DNA of 64,000 nucleotides from Curtobacterium sp. MCBA15_001 (lineage in GTDB: Bacteria > Actinomycetota > Actinomycetes > Actinomycetales > Microbacteriaceae). Numbering within the stretch: the first letter of the stretch is position 1; every line of letters starts with the position of its first letter. Below the pieces are notes generated by a model. The model worked only from the letters and a program-made list of their open reading frames with translations, was not told the DNA's origin and did no database searches. The position numbers were made by a program, and so were the translations under genes. The DNA is taken from contig NZ_MJGI01000026.1 in the NCBI RefSeq assembly GCF_001864835.1, positions 1-64,000 of the forward strand, written 5' to 3'. Below are positions 1 through 8,321 of the stretch, piece by piece.

Positions 1-28
1 GGTGCCAGCTGGCACCGGGCCTCCCGTC
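1..28. repeat. Family 1 palindromic repeat, left part cut off by the window
   Basis: The core GGTGCCAGCTGGCACC and the arm GGGCCTCCCGTC match the right-hand part of the perfect 40-bp palindrome at 38382-38421. The left arm would lie before base 1. It sits just past the stop of the leftward G6PDH-like gene, where it could end transcription. It is clear as a repeat; its terminator role is inferred from position. Confidence 0.8.
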
Positions 29-47
29 TGTCAGGGGGTGACGTCCG

Positions 48-1421
48 TCAGGATGAGGACTCCCAGTCCGCTGGGCCGCGCGAACCGGCGCGGTACTCCT
101 CGAGCGGGACCTCGTCGGCCTTCCAGGCGTTGACGACGGGCTCCACGATCTCCCAGCAGCGCTCCGCGACGTCGCCGCGGATCGACAGCAGCGGGTCGTC
201 GTGGAAGATGCCGTTGAGGACCTCGCCGTAGGGGGTCAGCTCGCCGTCGCTGAAGGACGACGACAGTGTGACCTGGCCCATCTCGAACGGGTTGCCGCCG
301 CCGTTCGCCGAGACGCTCAGCTCGATCTCGTCCGGATTCAGCACGATGCGGAGGGTGTCCGCCTTCGGCCGACCACTCAGGCCGGAGGGCAGACGCGTGA
401 CCGGCTTGAAGGTGATGAGGACCTCTTTCCGGCTGGCGCCGAGCGCCTTGCCGGAGCGCAGCGTGAAGGGGACGCCCTTCCAGCGCGCGGTGTCGACCTC
501 GACGGAGATCTCCGCGAGGGTCTCGGTCGCGCGCGACTTGTCCACGCCGTCCTCGTCCTGGTACGACGGCAGCTCCTTGCCGTCGATGGTGCCGGCCGTG
601 TAGACCGCACGACGCGACGCGATCTTCGGGTCGCCGCCCTTGAGCTCGGTCGAGCGGAGCGCACGGGCCAGGGACGAGCGGAACTCGACGGCGTCGATGT
701 CGGACGGGGCGTCCATCGTCACGATGCCGAGGATCTGCAGCAGGTGCGACTGGATCATGTCGACCATCGCGCCGGCCTCGTCGTAGTACTGCGCGCGGTT
801 CTCGAGACCCAGTGTCTCGTCGTAGAAGATGTCGACCTTCTCGATGTTCTCCGCATTCCAGATCGGCTCGAACAGGCGGTTGGCGAAGCGCAGACCGATG
901 ATGTTGAGCACCGTGGTGCGGCCGAGGAAGTGGTCGGTGCGGTGCACGCGCTCTTCGGGGACGATGTTCAGGACCGTCTCGTTGAGCGCCTTGGCGCTGG
1001 CGACGTCCGTGCCGAACGGCTTCTCGAACGCCAGGGTCGTGCCCTCGGGGAGCTCGACCTCCTGCAGCGCCTCGCAGATGTCGGACGCGATCTGCGGCGG
1101 CAGCGCGAAGTACAGGATCGGCTCGTTGTCGGCCGCGTCGAGGAGCGCCTTCAGGTGCTTCGGGTCGGTCGGGTCGCCCTGGATGAACGACGTCGAGGCG
1201 AGCGTGGCGTCGACCTCGGGGCCCTTGACGTCCTGCGAGGCGAAGGACTTCGTGACGATGTCCTTCCACTGCTCGGGGGAACGCTCGCTGCGGCCGGTGC
1301 CGATCAGCTGCACGGGGACGGCACGGCCGCTCTGCAGGAACGTGCCGAGGCCCGGCAGGAGCAGGCGGGAGGCGAGGTCGCCGGTCGCGCCGAAGATGAT
1401 GAGGGTGCGCTTGTCGGTCAC
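48..1421 (-). CDS. Divergent glucose-6-phosphate dehydrogenase paralogue
   Basis: 457 residues from a GTG start chosen because AAGGAG lies 9 bases upstream; an in-frame ATG further out has no such site. The protein has the G6PDH fold order: N-terminal Rossmann motif GATGDLASRLLLPGL (11-25), EKPFG (133-137), the RTDHFLGR active-site motif (161-168, catalytic His164), QSHLLQ, and RSGK near the sugar-phosphate site. It would oxidise glucose 6-phosphate with NADP to 6-phosphogluconolactone. Two conserved lysines are replaced, however: the Lys of RKL is Leu20, and the Lys of HYLGKE is Arg168. It is about 50 residues shorter than usual Zwf and lies beside cytochrome oxidase, not with opcA/pgl/tal. 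I read it as a second, possibly functionally different, copy. Family is certain; activity is not. Confidence 0.85.
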   Translation of the reverse strand: MTDKRTLIIFGATGDLASRLLLPGLGTFLQSGRAVPVQLIGTGRSERSPEQWKDIVTKSFASQDVKGPEVDATLASTSFIQGDPTDPKHLKALLDAADNEPILYFALPPQIASDICEALQEVELPEGTTLAFEKPFGTDVASAKALNETVLNIVPEERVHRTDHFLGRTTVLNIIGLRFANRLFEPIWNAENIEKVDIFYDETLGLENRAQYYDEAGAMVDMIQSHLLQILGIVTMDAPSDIDAVEFRSSLARALRSTELKGGDPKIASRRAVYTAGTIDGKELPSYQDEDGVDKSRATETLAEISVEVDTARWKGVPFTLRSGKALGASRKEVLITFKPVTRLPSGLSGRPKADTLRIVLNPDEIELSVSANGGGNPFEMGQVTLSSSFSDGELTPYGEVLNGIFHDDPLLSIRGDVAERCWEIVEPVVNAWKADEVPLEEYRAGSRGPADWESSS

Positions 1422-1538
1422 CTGAGGTGACTCCTTTCGCGAGGGGTTCTTGGTCCGCATGGCTCAAGCCACGAGCGGACCGGTTGATTCCCCGTCAGGG
1501 GAGGTCGGGTTGGTCGTCGTCACGTGCCCCGGACGCAG

Positions 1539-1569
1539 TTCGGGCGGCACCGAGGTGGTGCCGCCCGAA
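1539..1569 (-). terminator. Terminator after ctaF
   Basis: A perfect 13-bp stem (TTCGGGCGGCACC with its complement) closes a 5-base GAGGT loop, 17 bases past the ctaF stop. It separates the cta genes from the G6PDH-like gene. There is no long U run, as is usual for high-G+C actinobacteria. Confidence 0.75.
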
Positions 1570-1585
1570 GCGCGTGGATCCCGGA

Positions 1586-2002
1586 TCAGTGTCCGAAGTT
1601 GCCGCGGTAGTACTCGAAGACCCAGCCCACCAGCGTGATCGTCACGAAGGCGAGGCCGAAGGGGACGATCCACAGACCGGCAGCGACACCGAGGAAGGTG
1701 ATCGCCGTGGCGCCGGCCAGCAGGATGGGCCACCACGACCACGGGCTGAAGTGCCCGAGCTCGGCGTCGCCGTCCTCGATGTTGGCGTCCTGGCGGTCCT
1801 CCGGCAGGTCGCCGCCCTGGGCGGACAGCACCCGGCCGAGGTAGAAGGCGATGAACGCCGACATGATGCCGACCAGGCCGATACCGACCGTGCCGACCGG
1901 CTCGGGCCGACCGTAGTTGATGACGGCCCAGATCGTGTACGCGGCGTCCGCGAGGATGAAGAACCCGAAGAGGATCCAGAACAGGTTGACGTTGGCGCGC
2001 AT
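1586..2002 (-). CDS. ctaF: Cytochrome c oxidase subunit 4, actinobacterial type
   Basis: 138 residues, the usual size for actinobacterial CtaF. It has four hydrophobic segments (about 5-27, 38-60, 93-112 and 113-132) joined by an acidic loop rich in D and E. CtaF is a small membrane subunit of the aa3 oxidase that forms a supercomplex with cytochrome bc1 in actinobacteria; it carries no redox cofactor. It starts with ATG only 4 bases after the ctaD stop, so it is almost certainly co-transcribed and translationally coupled with ctaC-ctaD. Identification rests on membrane topology, motif context such as YYRGNFGH at the end, and position. Confidence 0.93.
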   Translation of the reverse strand: MRANVNLFWILFGFFILADAAYTIWAVINYGRPEPVGTVGIGLVGIMSAFIAFYLGRVLSAQGGDLPEDRQDANIEDGDAELGHFSPWSWWPILLAGATAITFLGVAAGLWIVPFGLAFVTITLVGWVFEYYRGNFGH

Positions 2003-2006
2003 CGCC

Positions 2007-3743
2007 TTACTTCACCTCGCCCTTCGCGGCGTCGTAGGTCGGGGCATCGGGGGCGTCCTTGGCCGGACCCACACCGATCGGCACACCCGCTTCGGGGTGG
2101 TTCAGGTCGAACGCCGGGGACTCGGAACGGATCCGCGGGATCGATGTGAAGTTATGCCGCGGCGGCGGGCAGGAGGTCGCCCACTCGAGCGAGCGGCCAT
2201 AGCCCCACGGGTCGTTGACGGCCACCTTCGGAGCGTTCCGCGCGGTGACGTAGACGTTGAAGATGAACGGCAGGAACGAGACGCCGAGGATCATCGCGCC
2301 GATGGTCGACAGCTGGTTCATCCACGTGAACCCGTCGTTCGGCAGGTAGGTCGCGTACCGACGCGGCATGCCGATGACGCCCAGCCAGTGCTGGATCAGG
2401 AACGTGGTGTGGAAGCCGATGAAGAGCAGCCAGAAGTGGATCTTGCCGAGGCGCTCGTTGAGCATCTTGCCGGTCCACTTGGGCCACCAGAAGTAGAAGC
2501 CCGAGAACATGGCGAAGACGACGGTACCGAAGACCACGTAGTGGAAGTGCGCGACGACGAAGTACGAGTCGGACACGTGGAAGTCGAGCGGCGGCGACGC
2601 CAGGATGACACCCGTCAGACCACCGAACGTGAAGGTGATCAGGAAGCCGATCGCCCAGAGGATCGGGGTCTCGAACGTCACCGAGCCGCGCCACATCGTG
2701 CCGACCCAGTTGAAGATCTTCACGCCGGTCGGGACCGCGATGAGCATCGTCATGAGCGAGAACCACGGCAGCAGGACCGAACCGGTCACGTACATGTGGT
2801 GCGCCCACACCGTGACCGAGAGGGCCGCGATGGAGATCGTCGCGTAGACAAGGGTCTTGTACCCGAAGATCGGCTTGCGGCTGAACACCGGGAAGACCTC
2901 GGAGACGATGCCGAAGAACGGCAGCGCGATGATGTAGACCTCGGGGTGGCCGAAGAACCAGAAGAGGTGCTGCCAGAGCAGCGCTCCGCCGTTGGCCGGG
3001 TTGAAGATCTGTGCTTCGAACACGCGGTCGAGGCCGAGGCCGAACAGCGCCGCGGCGAGGACCGGGAAGGCCATGAGGACCAGCAGCGAGGTCACGAGGG
3101 TGTTCCACGTGAAGATCGACATGCGGAACATGGTCATGCCGGGGGCACGCATCGTGATGATCGTGGTGATGAAGTTGACCGCACCGAGGATCGTCGAGAA
3201 GCCGGTCAGGCCGAGCCCGAACACCCACAACGTGCCGCCGAGCCCTGGTGTGAACGTCGTGTCACTGAGTGGGGCGTAGGCGAACCAGCCGAACGACGCC
3301 GCGCCCTGCGGGGTGAGGAAGCCACCGACGGCGATCAGCGCACCGAAGAAGTACAGCCAGAACGCGAAGCCGTTGAGTCGCGGGAAGGCGACGTCCGGCG
3401 CCCCGATCTGCAGCGGCATGATCGCGTTGGCGAACCCGGAGAACAGCGGCGTCGCGAACAGCAGCAGCATGATCGTGCCGTGCATCGTGAAGAGCTGGTT
3501 GTACTGCTCCTTCGTCGCCACGACCTGCAGGCCGGGCTCGAAGAGCTGGGCGCGGATGACGAGGGCCATGACGCCGGCGAGCAGGAAGTACAGGAACGAC
3601 GTGATCAGGTACATGTACCCGATCGTCTTGTGGTCGGTGGAGGTGATCCACCGGACGATGATGTTGCCCTTCCGACCGACCTTGGACGCCTGGAAGTCCG
3701 GCGTTGTGGTCGCGGTCGGTTGGCCGACGAATGACGTGGTCAT
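2007..3743 (-). CDS. ctaD: Cytochrome c oxidase subunit I
   Basis: 578 residues, full length, about 12 transmembrane helices. It reduces oxygen to water at the haem a3-CuB centre and pumps protons across the plasma membrane. Visible ligands are His88 (MHGT, haem a), His266 in HPEVY with the Tyr that crosslinks to it, the His315-His316 pair (CuB), and His399/His401 in HFHYVVFG (haem a3 and haem a). The ATG lies 11 bases after the ctaC stop and has only a weak ribosome site, suggesting coupling to ctaC. The ctaE/qcr genes that usually complete the complex are not in the window. Confidence 0.98.
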   Translation of the reverse strand: MTTSFVGQPTATTTPDFQASKVGRKGNIIVRWITSTDHKTIGYMYLITSFLYFLLAGVMALVIRAQLFEPGLQVVATKEQYNQLFTMHGTIMLLLFATPLFSGFANAIMPLQIGAPDVAFPRLNGFAFWLYFFGALIAVGGFLTPQGAASFGWFAYAPLSDTTFTPGLGGTLWVFGLGLTGFSTILGAVNFITTIITMRAPGMTMFRMSIFTWNTLVTSLLVLMAFPVLAAALFGLGLDRVFEAQIFNPANGGALLWQHLFWFFGHPEVYIIALPFFGIVSEVFPVFSRKPIFGYKTLVYATISIAALSVTVWAHHMYVTGSVLLPWFSLMTMLIAVPTGVKIFNWVGTMWRGSVTFETPILWAIGFLITFTFGGLTGVILASPPLDFHVSDSYFVVAHFHYVVFGTVVFAMFSGFYFWWPKWTGKMLNERLGKIHFWLLFIGFHTTFLIQHWLGVIGMPRRYATYLPNDGFTWMNQLSTIGAMILGVSFLPFIFNVYVTARNAPKVAVNDPWGYGRSLEWATSCPPPRHNFTSIPRIRSESPAFDLNHPEAGVPIGVGPAKDAPDAPTYDAAKGEVK

Positions 3744-3754
3744 CTGGCGAGCCC

Positions 3755-4654
3755 CTACTTGTCGTCCGACGCCGTGACGGGCGCCTTGTTGTCAGGCTGG
3801 TTCGTGTTGGTGTCGTACTCGTTGCCGAGCAGGCCGACCTTGCCCTGGTCCTTGAGGGTGTCGAGGTACGCCTGGTACTTCTCCGGCGACACGACCTTGA
3901 CCTGGAAGAGCATCAGGGAGTGGTACTCGCCGCAGAGCTCGGCGCACTTGCCCTGGTAGGTGCCTTCCTTCTGCGGGATGAAGTACTCGTAGTTCGTCTT
4001 CCCCGGGAGCATGTCCTTCTTGTAGAGGAAGTCGATGACCCAGAAGGAGTGGTCCACGTCGCGCGAGTCGAGCTCGATCTTGACCTTCTTGCCGACGGGC
4101 AGGTAGAGCGTCGGCAGCTGGGACTCGTCGATGGAGCCGTTGCCGTTCTCTTCTTCCTGAGCCTGGATGCCCTGGTAGTAGACGCTCTTCGACGGGTCGT
4201 TCTGGTCGATGTAGTTGAAGTCCCACGCCCAGCGCTTGCCGTAGACGTGCACCGTGGTGTCGGGCTGCGCGAACGGCTTCTCGATGGCGGCCTGGTCCTT
4301 GGCGGTGAAGGCGAAGAAGCCGAGCACCAGGATCAGCGGCACGATCGTGTAGAAGATCTCGAGCGGCATGTTGTAGCGCATCTGCACGGGCAGGCCGGTC
4401 TGGCCCTTGCGGCGGCGGTACACGATCGCTGCCCAGATGATCAGGCCCCAGACGATGAGGCCGACGGCGAGCAGGACGATCCAGCTGGTGGTCCACAGGC
4501 CGACGACGCGGCTGGTGTGGTTGGTGACGTCCTTCGTCTCCTCCGTGCCGGGGAGCCATCCGTTCAGCTGCTGCTGCGAGCAACCAGCCAGTGCGATGAC
4601 CAGACCGACGGCCACCGGGACGGCCGCCCAACGTATACGGCGATTCGAACGCAC
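3755..4654 (-). CDS. ctaC: Cytochrome c oxidase subunit II, lipoprotein
   Basis: 299 residues from a GTG preceded by GAGAGGT; a longer frame reaching 4801 has no signal at its start. Residues 1-25 form a lipoprotein signal with lipobox LAGC (Cys25). Two membrane helices (about 55-79 and 98-117) precede the external cupredoxin domain. The CuA site is complete: His202, Cys237, Cys241, His245 and Met248 in [12 protein letters not shown], with the usual Glu between the cysteines. It takes electrons from the cytochrome bcc complex and passes them to CtaD. It is first gene of ctaC-ctaD-ctaF. Confidence 0.97.
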   Translation of the reverse strand: MRSNRRIRWAAVPVAVGLVIALAGCSQQQLNGWLPGTEETKDVTNHTSRVVGLWTTSWIVLLAVGLIVWGLIIWAAIVYRRRKGQTGLPVQMRYNMPLEIFYTIVPLILVLGFFAFTAKDQAAIEKPFAQPDTTVHVYGKRWAWDFNYIDQNDPSKSVYYQGIQAQEEENGNGSIDESQLPTLYLPVGKKVKIELDSRDVDHSFWVIDFLYKKDMLPGKTNYEYFIPQKEGTYQGKCAELCGEYHSLMLFQVKVVSPEKYQAYLDTLKDQGKVGLLGNEYDTNTNQPDNKAPVTASDDK

Positions 4655-4956
4655 TGTTACCTCTCGGAAAGACTGAAGCCGCGAGCGCAGCCGGTCAGAG
4701 ACCGACGTCGGGTCACAGAGGTGACCCATGGCTGGCTCCCAGCTTGGTTGGGACACTCCTAGCTTACTCGCAGCTGGTGACACCGAGTGCACGCGCGACA
4801 CGCCTCCACCCCGGATCGGCCCTGCGACGGGAGCGGTTTCCCCTGGTCAGCACGGGCCGGGTGCGGTTGGCGGACGAACCGCACGCACGAACGCGGACGG
4901 GGAGCGACCGTGTCGGTCACTCCCCGTCCGCGTGTGTCCTGCGGGCTGGCGCGGGA
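4655..4956. other. Gap of about 300 bases between erpA and ctaC
   Basis: Nothing convincingly coding is seen. It holds the erpA terminator (4891-4933) and, nearer ctaC, the region where the ctaCDF promoter must lie. I could not pick a clear -35/-10 pair. Confidence 0.6.
4891..4933 (-). terminator. Terminator after erpA
   Basis: A 20-bp stem (ACGCGGACGGGGAGCGACCG) with a 3-base loop and one imperfect pair lies 24 bases after the erpA stop. Confidence 0.78.
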
Positions 4957-5316
4957 TCAGTGGAAGCTGTCACCGCATGCGCAGCTGCCCTGCGCGTTCG
5001 GGTTGTCGATCGTGAAGCCCTGCTTCTGGATCGTGTCCTCGAAGTCGATGGTCGCGCCGTCGAGGTACGGGACGCTCATCTTGTCGACGACGACCTCCAC
5101 CCCGTCGAACTCGGCCGTGGTGTCACCGTCGAGCAGGCGCTCGTCGAAGTAGAGCTGGTAGATCAGGCCCGAGCAGCCACCGGGCTGGACGGCCAGGCGC
5201 AGACGCAGGTCGTCGCGGCCTTCCTGCTCGAGGAGGCTGGCGACCTTGCCCGCGGCGGCGTCACTGAGCTGCACGCCGTGCGTCGTCGTGGCTTCGCTCG
5301 TGATGGTGTCGCTCAT
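4957..5316 (-). CDS. erpA: A-type iron-sulfur cluster carrier/insertion protein
   Basis: 119 residues, typical HesB/IscA family length. The three cluster-binding cysteines are present: Cys48 in GGCSG and Cys112/Cys114 in the C-terminal CACG. It receives Fe-S clusters from the SUF scaffold and delivers them to apoproteins. A strong GGAGGGAG lies before the ATG. It is a single gene with its own terminator, upstream of ctaC on the same strand, a common arrangement in actinobacteria. The name erpA rather than iscA or sufA follows usual actinobacterial naming; these paralogues cannot be told apart from sequence alone. Confidence 0.93.
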   Translation of the reverse strand: MSDTITSEATTTHGVQLSDAAAGKVASLLEQEGRDDLRLRLAVQPGGCSGLIYQLYFDERLLDGDTTAEFDGVEVVVDKMSVPYLDGATIDFEDTIQKQGFTIDNPNAQGSCACGDSFH

Positions 5317-5446
5317 CGCGCGTCTCCCTCCGGGCGGTGCAGGTCACCGCGCCTCCCCCGATTGTAAGCACCGCCCCCGACGGTCCGCACCATCCGCCGA
5401 CCGCCTGTGGACAACCCGGCGGCGCGCGGCGGTGGACGCGGGTCGC

Positions 5447-5494
5447 GCCGGACGGGAGGCACGGGGCGGGGTCGCCACGGGCCTCCCGTCCGGC
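5447..5494. repeat. Family 1 palindromic repeat / terminator of the M20 peptidase gene
   Basis: Perfect 14-bp arms GCCGGACGGGAGGC and GCCTCCCGTCCGGC flank a 20-base G-rich centre. It starts 7 bases after the peptidase stop. The centre (ACGGGGCGGGGTCGCCACG) closely matches the centres of the three tandem units at 7866-8013. Confidence 0.85.
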
Positions 5495-5500
5495 AGTCGG

Positions 5501-6961
5501 TCAGGACCGCGTCGCGAGCCGGGCCAGCAGGATCGTCTCGCTGGCGATCGCGCGGTGCAGCACGCCCAGGTGCTGCGACTCGTTCGGGCTGTGGGCCCGG
5601 GTGTCCGGGTCCTCGACACCGGTGACCAGGATCTGGGCGTCCGGGAACTCGGCGGCCAGGTCGGACACGAACGGGATGGACCCGCCGATGCCCTGTTCGA
5701 CCGGTGCCGCTCCCCACCCCTCGGCCATCGCGGTCCGGGCTTCCCGCACGGCCCACCCGCTCGTGTCGACCAGGAATCCGTCGCCGGCGTCCGGCTCGGT
5801 GATCTCCACCCGGGCGCCGAACGGCGTGTGCGCGTGGATGTGGCGTTCGACGGCCGCAGCGGCCTCCCGAGCGGACTGGCCGGGGGCGACCCGCACCGAG
5901 ACCCGCGCGGACACGGTCGGCAGCAGCGTGTTCGAGGCGTTCGCGACGCTCGGCACGTCCATGCCCGTGACGGTGATCGACGGCTGGAACCACATCCGGG
6001 ACAGCACGTCCCCGGTGCCGACCGGTCGCACGCCCTGCACGAGGGCGGCATCCGCGGCGAGTTCGTCCTCGGAGCGGGACGGGACCGGTGCGTCGTACGC
6101 CGTCAGACCCTCGACCGCGACCGACCCCGCGTCGTCGTGCAGCGAGGCCAGCAGGCGGACCATCGGCAGCATGGCGTCCGGGGCAGCACCGCCGAACATG
6201 CCGCTGTGGCTCGCGTGCTCCAGCGTCCTCAGGGTCAGCTTGAAGGTGACGTTGCCGCGGAGCGAGACCGTGATCGCCGGGACCTCGGTCGACCAGTTGT
6301 CGCTGTCCGCCACGACGATGACGTCGGCGGCCAGGTGCTCCTTCTGCTCGCGGAGGAACGTGCGGAACGAGCGGGAGCCGAACTCCTCCTCGCCCTCGAC
6401 GAAGAGCACGATGCCCAGGTCGAGGTCGTCGCCGAACCGGGCGTGCAGTGCGCGGAGCGAGGCGATGTGCGTCATCACCCCGGCCTTGTCGTCCGAGGCA
6501 CCGCGCCCGTACAGCCGATCGCCGCGCAGGGTCGGCTCGAACGGCGGCGTCTCCCACAGCGCGTCGTCGCCCTGGGGCTGGACGTCGTGGTGGGCGTACA
6601 GCATCACGGTCGGCTTGCCGTTCCGAGCGGGTCGGACGGCCAGCACGGCGGGCTGCCCGAGCTCAACGCCGTCGTGCTCGGTGCCGGCGGCGTCGCTCGC
6701 CCCCGCGGGCGTGTCACCCTCCACCGCGCTCCGGACGATGCGCACCGCGTCGAACACGCCGGTGCTCCGCGCGAGGTCGGCGACGGCCTCGGCGTTGCGG
6801 CGCACGTGCGCGGGGTCGAACGCGGACCACGACACCGACGGGATCCGCACCAGGGCCGACAGGTCGGCGATCGTGGTGGGCAGGTCGCCCTGCACGTGTT
6901 CGCGGAGGGCGTCGAGGAGCTCGGGGTCGGTCGCGGGCGCGGACTGTTGGGTGTCGGTCAT
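5501..6961 (-). CDS. M20-family dipeptidase
   Basis: 486 residues from ATG at 6961. The frame stays open further upstream, but that part is the antisense of the DUF3043 gene. Di-zinc ligands of the M20 family are visible: His124-x-Asp126 in AHHDVQP, Asp157 in GRGASDDKAG, Glu191/Glu192 in VEGEEEFGS, Asp219 or Asp221 in ADSDN, and a late His in SQHLGVLH. The dimerisation (lid) domain fills roughly 230-390. It probably hydrolyses dipeptides or N-acyl amino acids in the cytoplasm; no signal peptide is seen. It diverges from the DUF3043 gene across an 82-base gap and ends at a family 1 repeat. Confidence 0.92.
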   Translation of the reverse strand: MTDTQQSAPATDPELLDALREHVQGDLPTTIADLSALVRIPSVSWSAFDPAHVRRNAEAVADLARSTGVFDAVRIVRSAVEGDTPAGASDAAGTEHDGVELGQPAVLAVRPARNGKPTVMLYAHHDVQPQGDDALWETPPFEPTLRGDRLYGRGASDDKAGVMTHIASLRALHARFGDDLDLGIVLFVEGEEEFGSRSFRTFLREQKEHLAADVIVVADSDNWSTEVPAITVSLRGNVTFKLTLRTLEHASHSGMFGGAAPDAMLPMVRLLASLHDDAGSVAVEGLTAYDAPVPSRSEDELAADAALVQGVRPVGTGDVLSRMWFQPSITVTGMDVPSVANASNTLLPTVSARVSVRVAPGQSAREAAAAVERHIHAHTPFGARVEITEPDAGDGFLVDTSGWAVREARTAMAEGWGAAPVEQGIGGSIPFVSDLAAEFPDAQILVTGVEDPDTRAHSPNESQHLGVLHRAIASETILLARLATRS

Positions 6962-7043
6962 GCCCGGTAATCTAGAGGACGACCAGCACCGCGCACGTCC
7001 CGCACGTTCCGGGGTGCACCGCTCACCGACAGCAGGAATCACC

Positions 7044-7619
7044 GTGGCCAAGGCAGCACCCAAGACCAACACGACAGTCAACCCCTCGGAAGAGGAACTG
7101 CTCGAGCACGGCAAGGGCCGCCCCACGCCGTCGCGTCGTGACCGTGAAGCCGCCAACCGTCGCCCGCTCGTCGGCAACACCCCCGTCGACAAGAAGGCCG
7201 CCCGGGCTCGCCTGAACTCGGAGCGCGAGAAGGCCCGCATCGGCATGGCGAACGGCGAAGAGCGCTACCTGCCCGCCAAGGACCGGGGCGAGCAGCGTCG
7301 GTTCGTGCGTGACACGATCGACGCCCGGTGGAACGTGGGCGAGGTCATGATGCCCGTCCTGGTGCTGTTCCTGATCGTCGGCTTCGTCGCGTCGCAGACC
7401 GCTGCAGCGTCGTTCGCGCTGCTCCTCGTGTGGGCGTTCGTCGCGCTGTTCATCCTCGACTGCCTGGTGCTCTGGTTCATCCTGCGCAAGAAGCTCACCG
7501 CGAAGTTCGGCGTGTTCCAGAAGGGCACGTTCCTCTACATCCTGACGCGGGCGTGGCAGCTGCGGTTCCTCCGTCTGCCGAAGCCGCAGGTCAAGCGCGG
7601 GCAGCACCCCGCCCTCTGA
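7044..7619 (+). CDS. DUF3043 membrane protein
   Basis: 191 residues from GTG. The basic cytoplasmic N-terminal half contains PSRRDREAANRRPL, characteristic of DUF3043, followed by a conserved EERYLPAKDRG stretch. Two closely spaced transmembrane helices follow (about 102-122 and 125-148), then a basic tail. The family is widespread in actinobacteria and has no established function. The long frame that continues upstream to 5337 is antisense to the peptidase and is not part of it. A GU-containing hairpin at 7635-7662 ends the gene. Confidence 0.9.
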   Translation: MAKAAPKTNTTVNPSEEELLEHGKGRPTPSRRDREAANRRPLVGNTPVDKKAARARLNSEREKARIGMANGEERYLPAKDRGEQRRFVRDTIDARWNVGEVMMPVLVLFLIVGFVASQTAAASFALLLVWAFVALFILDCLVLWFILRKKLTAKFGVFQKGTFLYILTRAWQLRFLRLPKPQVKRGQHPAL

Positions 7620-7634
7620 GTCCAGCTGGCTGCA

Positions 7635-7662
7635 GCGCCGTCGTCCCTCGGGGCGGCGGCGC
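7635..7662 (+). terminator. Terminator after the DUF3043 gene
   Basis: A 13-bp stem with a 2-base loop. Two of its pairs are G-U only in the rightward transcript and would be mismatches in the leftward one, so its direction is clear. Confidence 0.75.
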
Positions 7663-7744
7663 TTCGTCGTGCGGAGGGGGTGGCGTGCCTGGTGAGGCCC
7701 GGCGCGGGGGCTGGGGTGGCGGGCGTGGGGTGTGGTCGAAGTGT

Positions 7745-7847
7745 CACAACACGCCGCAGGCGTTGCGCCGAGGGGGCACGAACCGTCGCCCGCAGCGCTC
7801 CCGACCGACAGTTCGTGCCCCTCGGCGGAGCTGAGCGGCGTGTTGCG
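7745..7847. repeat. Family 2 nested hairpin, copy A
   Basis: Outer arms CACAACACGCCGC (7745-7757) and GCGGCGTGTTGCG (7835-7847) pair at 12 of 13 positions. Inner arms at 7766-7783 and 7811-7827 pair over 17 bp with one bulged G. The same outer arm recurs at 8124-8142, 52928-53041 and 53147-53250. Confidence 0.85.
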
Positions 7848-7865
7848 CGACCTCGGCTGCCCGCC

Positions 7866-8013
7866 GGTCGGGAGGGACGGGACGGGACCGCCACGCGCCT
7901 CCCCTCCGGCGGCCCGGTGGTCGGGAGGGACGGGGCGGGGCCGCCAGGCGCCTCCCGTCCGTCGGCCTAGCGGTCGGGAGGGACGGGACGGGGCCGCCAC
8001 GCGCCTCCCGTCC
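7866..8013. repeat. Three tandem family 1 units with an exact 53-bp period
   Basis: 42-bp units start at 7866, 7919 and 7972, separated by unrelated 11-bp spacers (7908-7918 and 7961-7971). Each begins GGTCGGGAGGGACGGG and ends CCTCCC(G/C)TCC, so each can fold on itself. Differences between units are single bases. There is no leader and no cas gene, and the units are hairpins of one family, so this is a REP/BIME-like array and not CRISPR. Confidence 0.9.
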
Positions 8014-8044
8014 GCTCGTGGGTCGCACGACATGCCGCAACCTC

Positions 8045-8142
8045 GGTGCCGAGGTCGCACGACGTGTCGCCGGACGGCTGCGTCAGCGACGGAACGCGCG
8101 ACCTCGGCGGAACTGAGCGGCGTGTCGTGCGACCTCGGCACC
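8045..8142. repeat. Family 2 nested hairpin, copy B
   Basis: Perfect 19-bp arms GGTGCCGAGGTCGCACGAC (8045-8063) and complement (8124-8142) enclose a 60-base centre that contains a further CGACCTCGGCGG segment. The related motif GTCGCACGACATGCCGC lies just outside at 8022. Confidence 0.85.
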
Positions 8143-8206
8143 AGCCCTCCCCGAGCCACCGGAAGGAGTCTGACGGCGGTGGCGCTGCTGCTGCTGATGC
8201 TGCTGC

Positions 8207-8295
8207 CGAGGTTCCACGACTCGCCGCAGGACGGTCGCCGAGGTACGACAACTGGTCGGTGCGAGCGGTCGAGATGCCGGAATTCTGGAACCTCG
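8207..8295. repeat. Family 2 hairpin, copy C, with the shared 28-nt block
   Basis: Arms CGAGGTTCCA (8207-8216) and TGGAACCTCG (8286-8295). The last 28 bases (8268-8295, beginning GTCGAGATGCCGGAATT) recur at 53398-53425 with one difference. Both copies lie 3' of a leftward gene. Confidence 0.8.
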
Positions 8296-8321
8296 AGCGC
8301 GCGGCGCCCGCCCCGCCCGCG

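Larger units (their letters stand above)
7620..8321. other. 702-base gene-free block filled with palindromic repeats
   Basis: No frame here looks like a gene; open frames exist only because the DNA is G+C rich and built from inverted repeats. In order: the DUF3043 terminator, a family 2 hairpin (7745-7847), three family 1 units in tandem (7866-8013), a second family 2 hairpin (8045-8142) and a third smaller one (8207-8295) that ends 26 bases from the pyrD stop. A CTG run lies at 8184-8203. Confidence 0.85.

Noticed and set aside
201-1430. Long rightward open frame opposite the G6PDH-like gene, and similar frames at 1917-3734, 12027-14216, 14400-16832, 18620-21097 and 30534-32384
   Set aside because: They are antisense to genes with clear motifs, rich in Arg, Val, Gly and Asp, and lack recognisable domains. 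In about 70% G+C DNA, codons ending in G/C keep the opposite strand open.
7866-8013. CRISPR array
   Set aside because: Only three units, spacers of 11 bp, units are long hairpins found singly elsewhere, and no cas genes are nearby.
7620-8321. Genes in the repeat block (frames such as 7732-8394 and 7023-8159)
   Set aside because: Translations are made of repeated Pro/Arg/Ser/Gly words from the palindromes, with no domain and no ribosome site.
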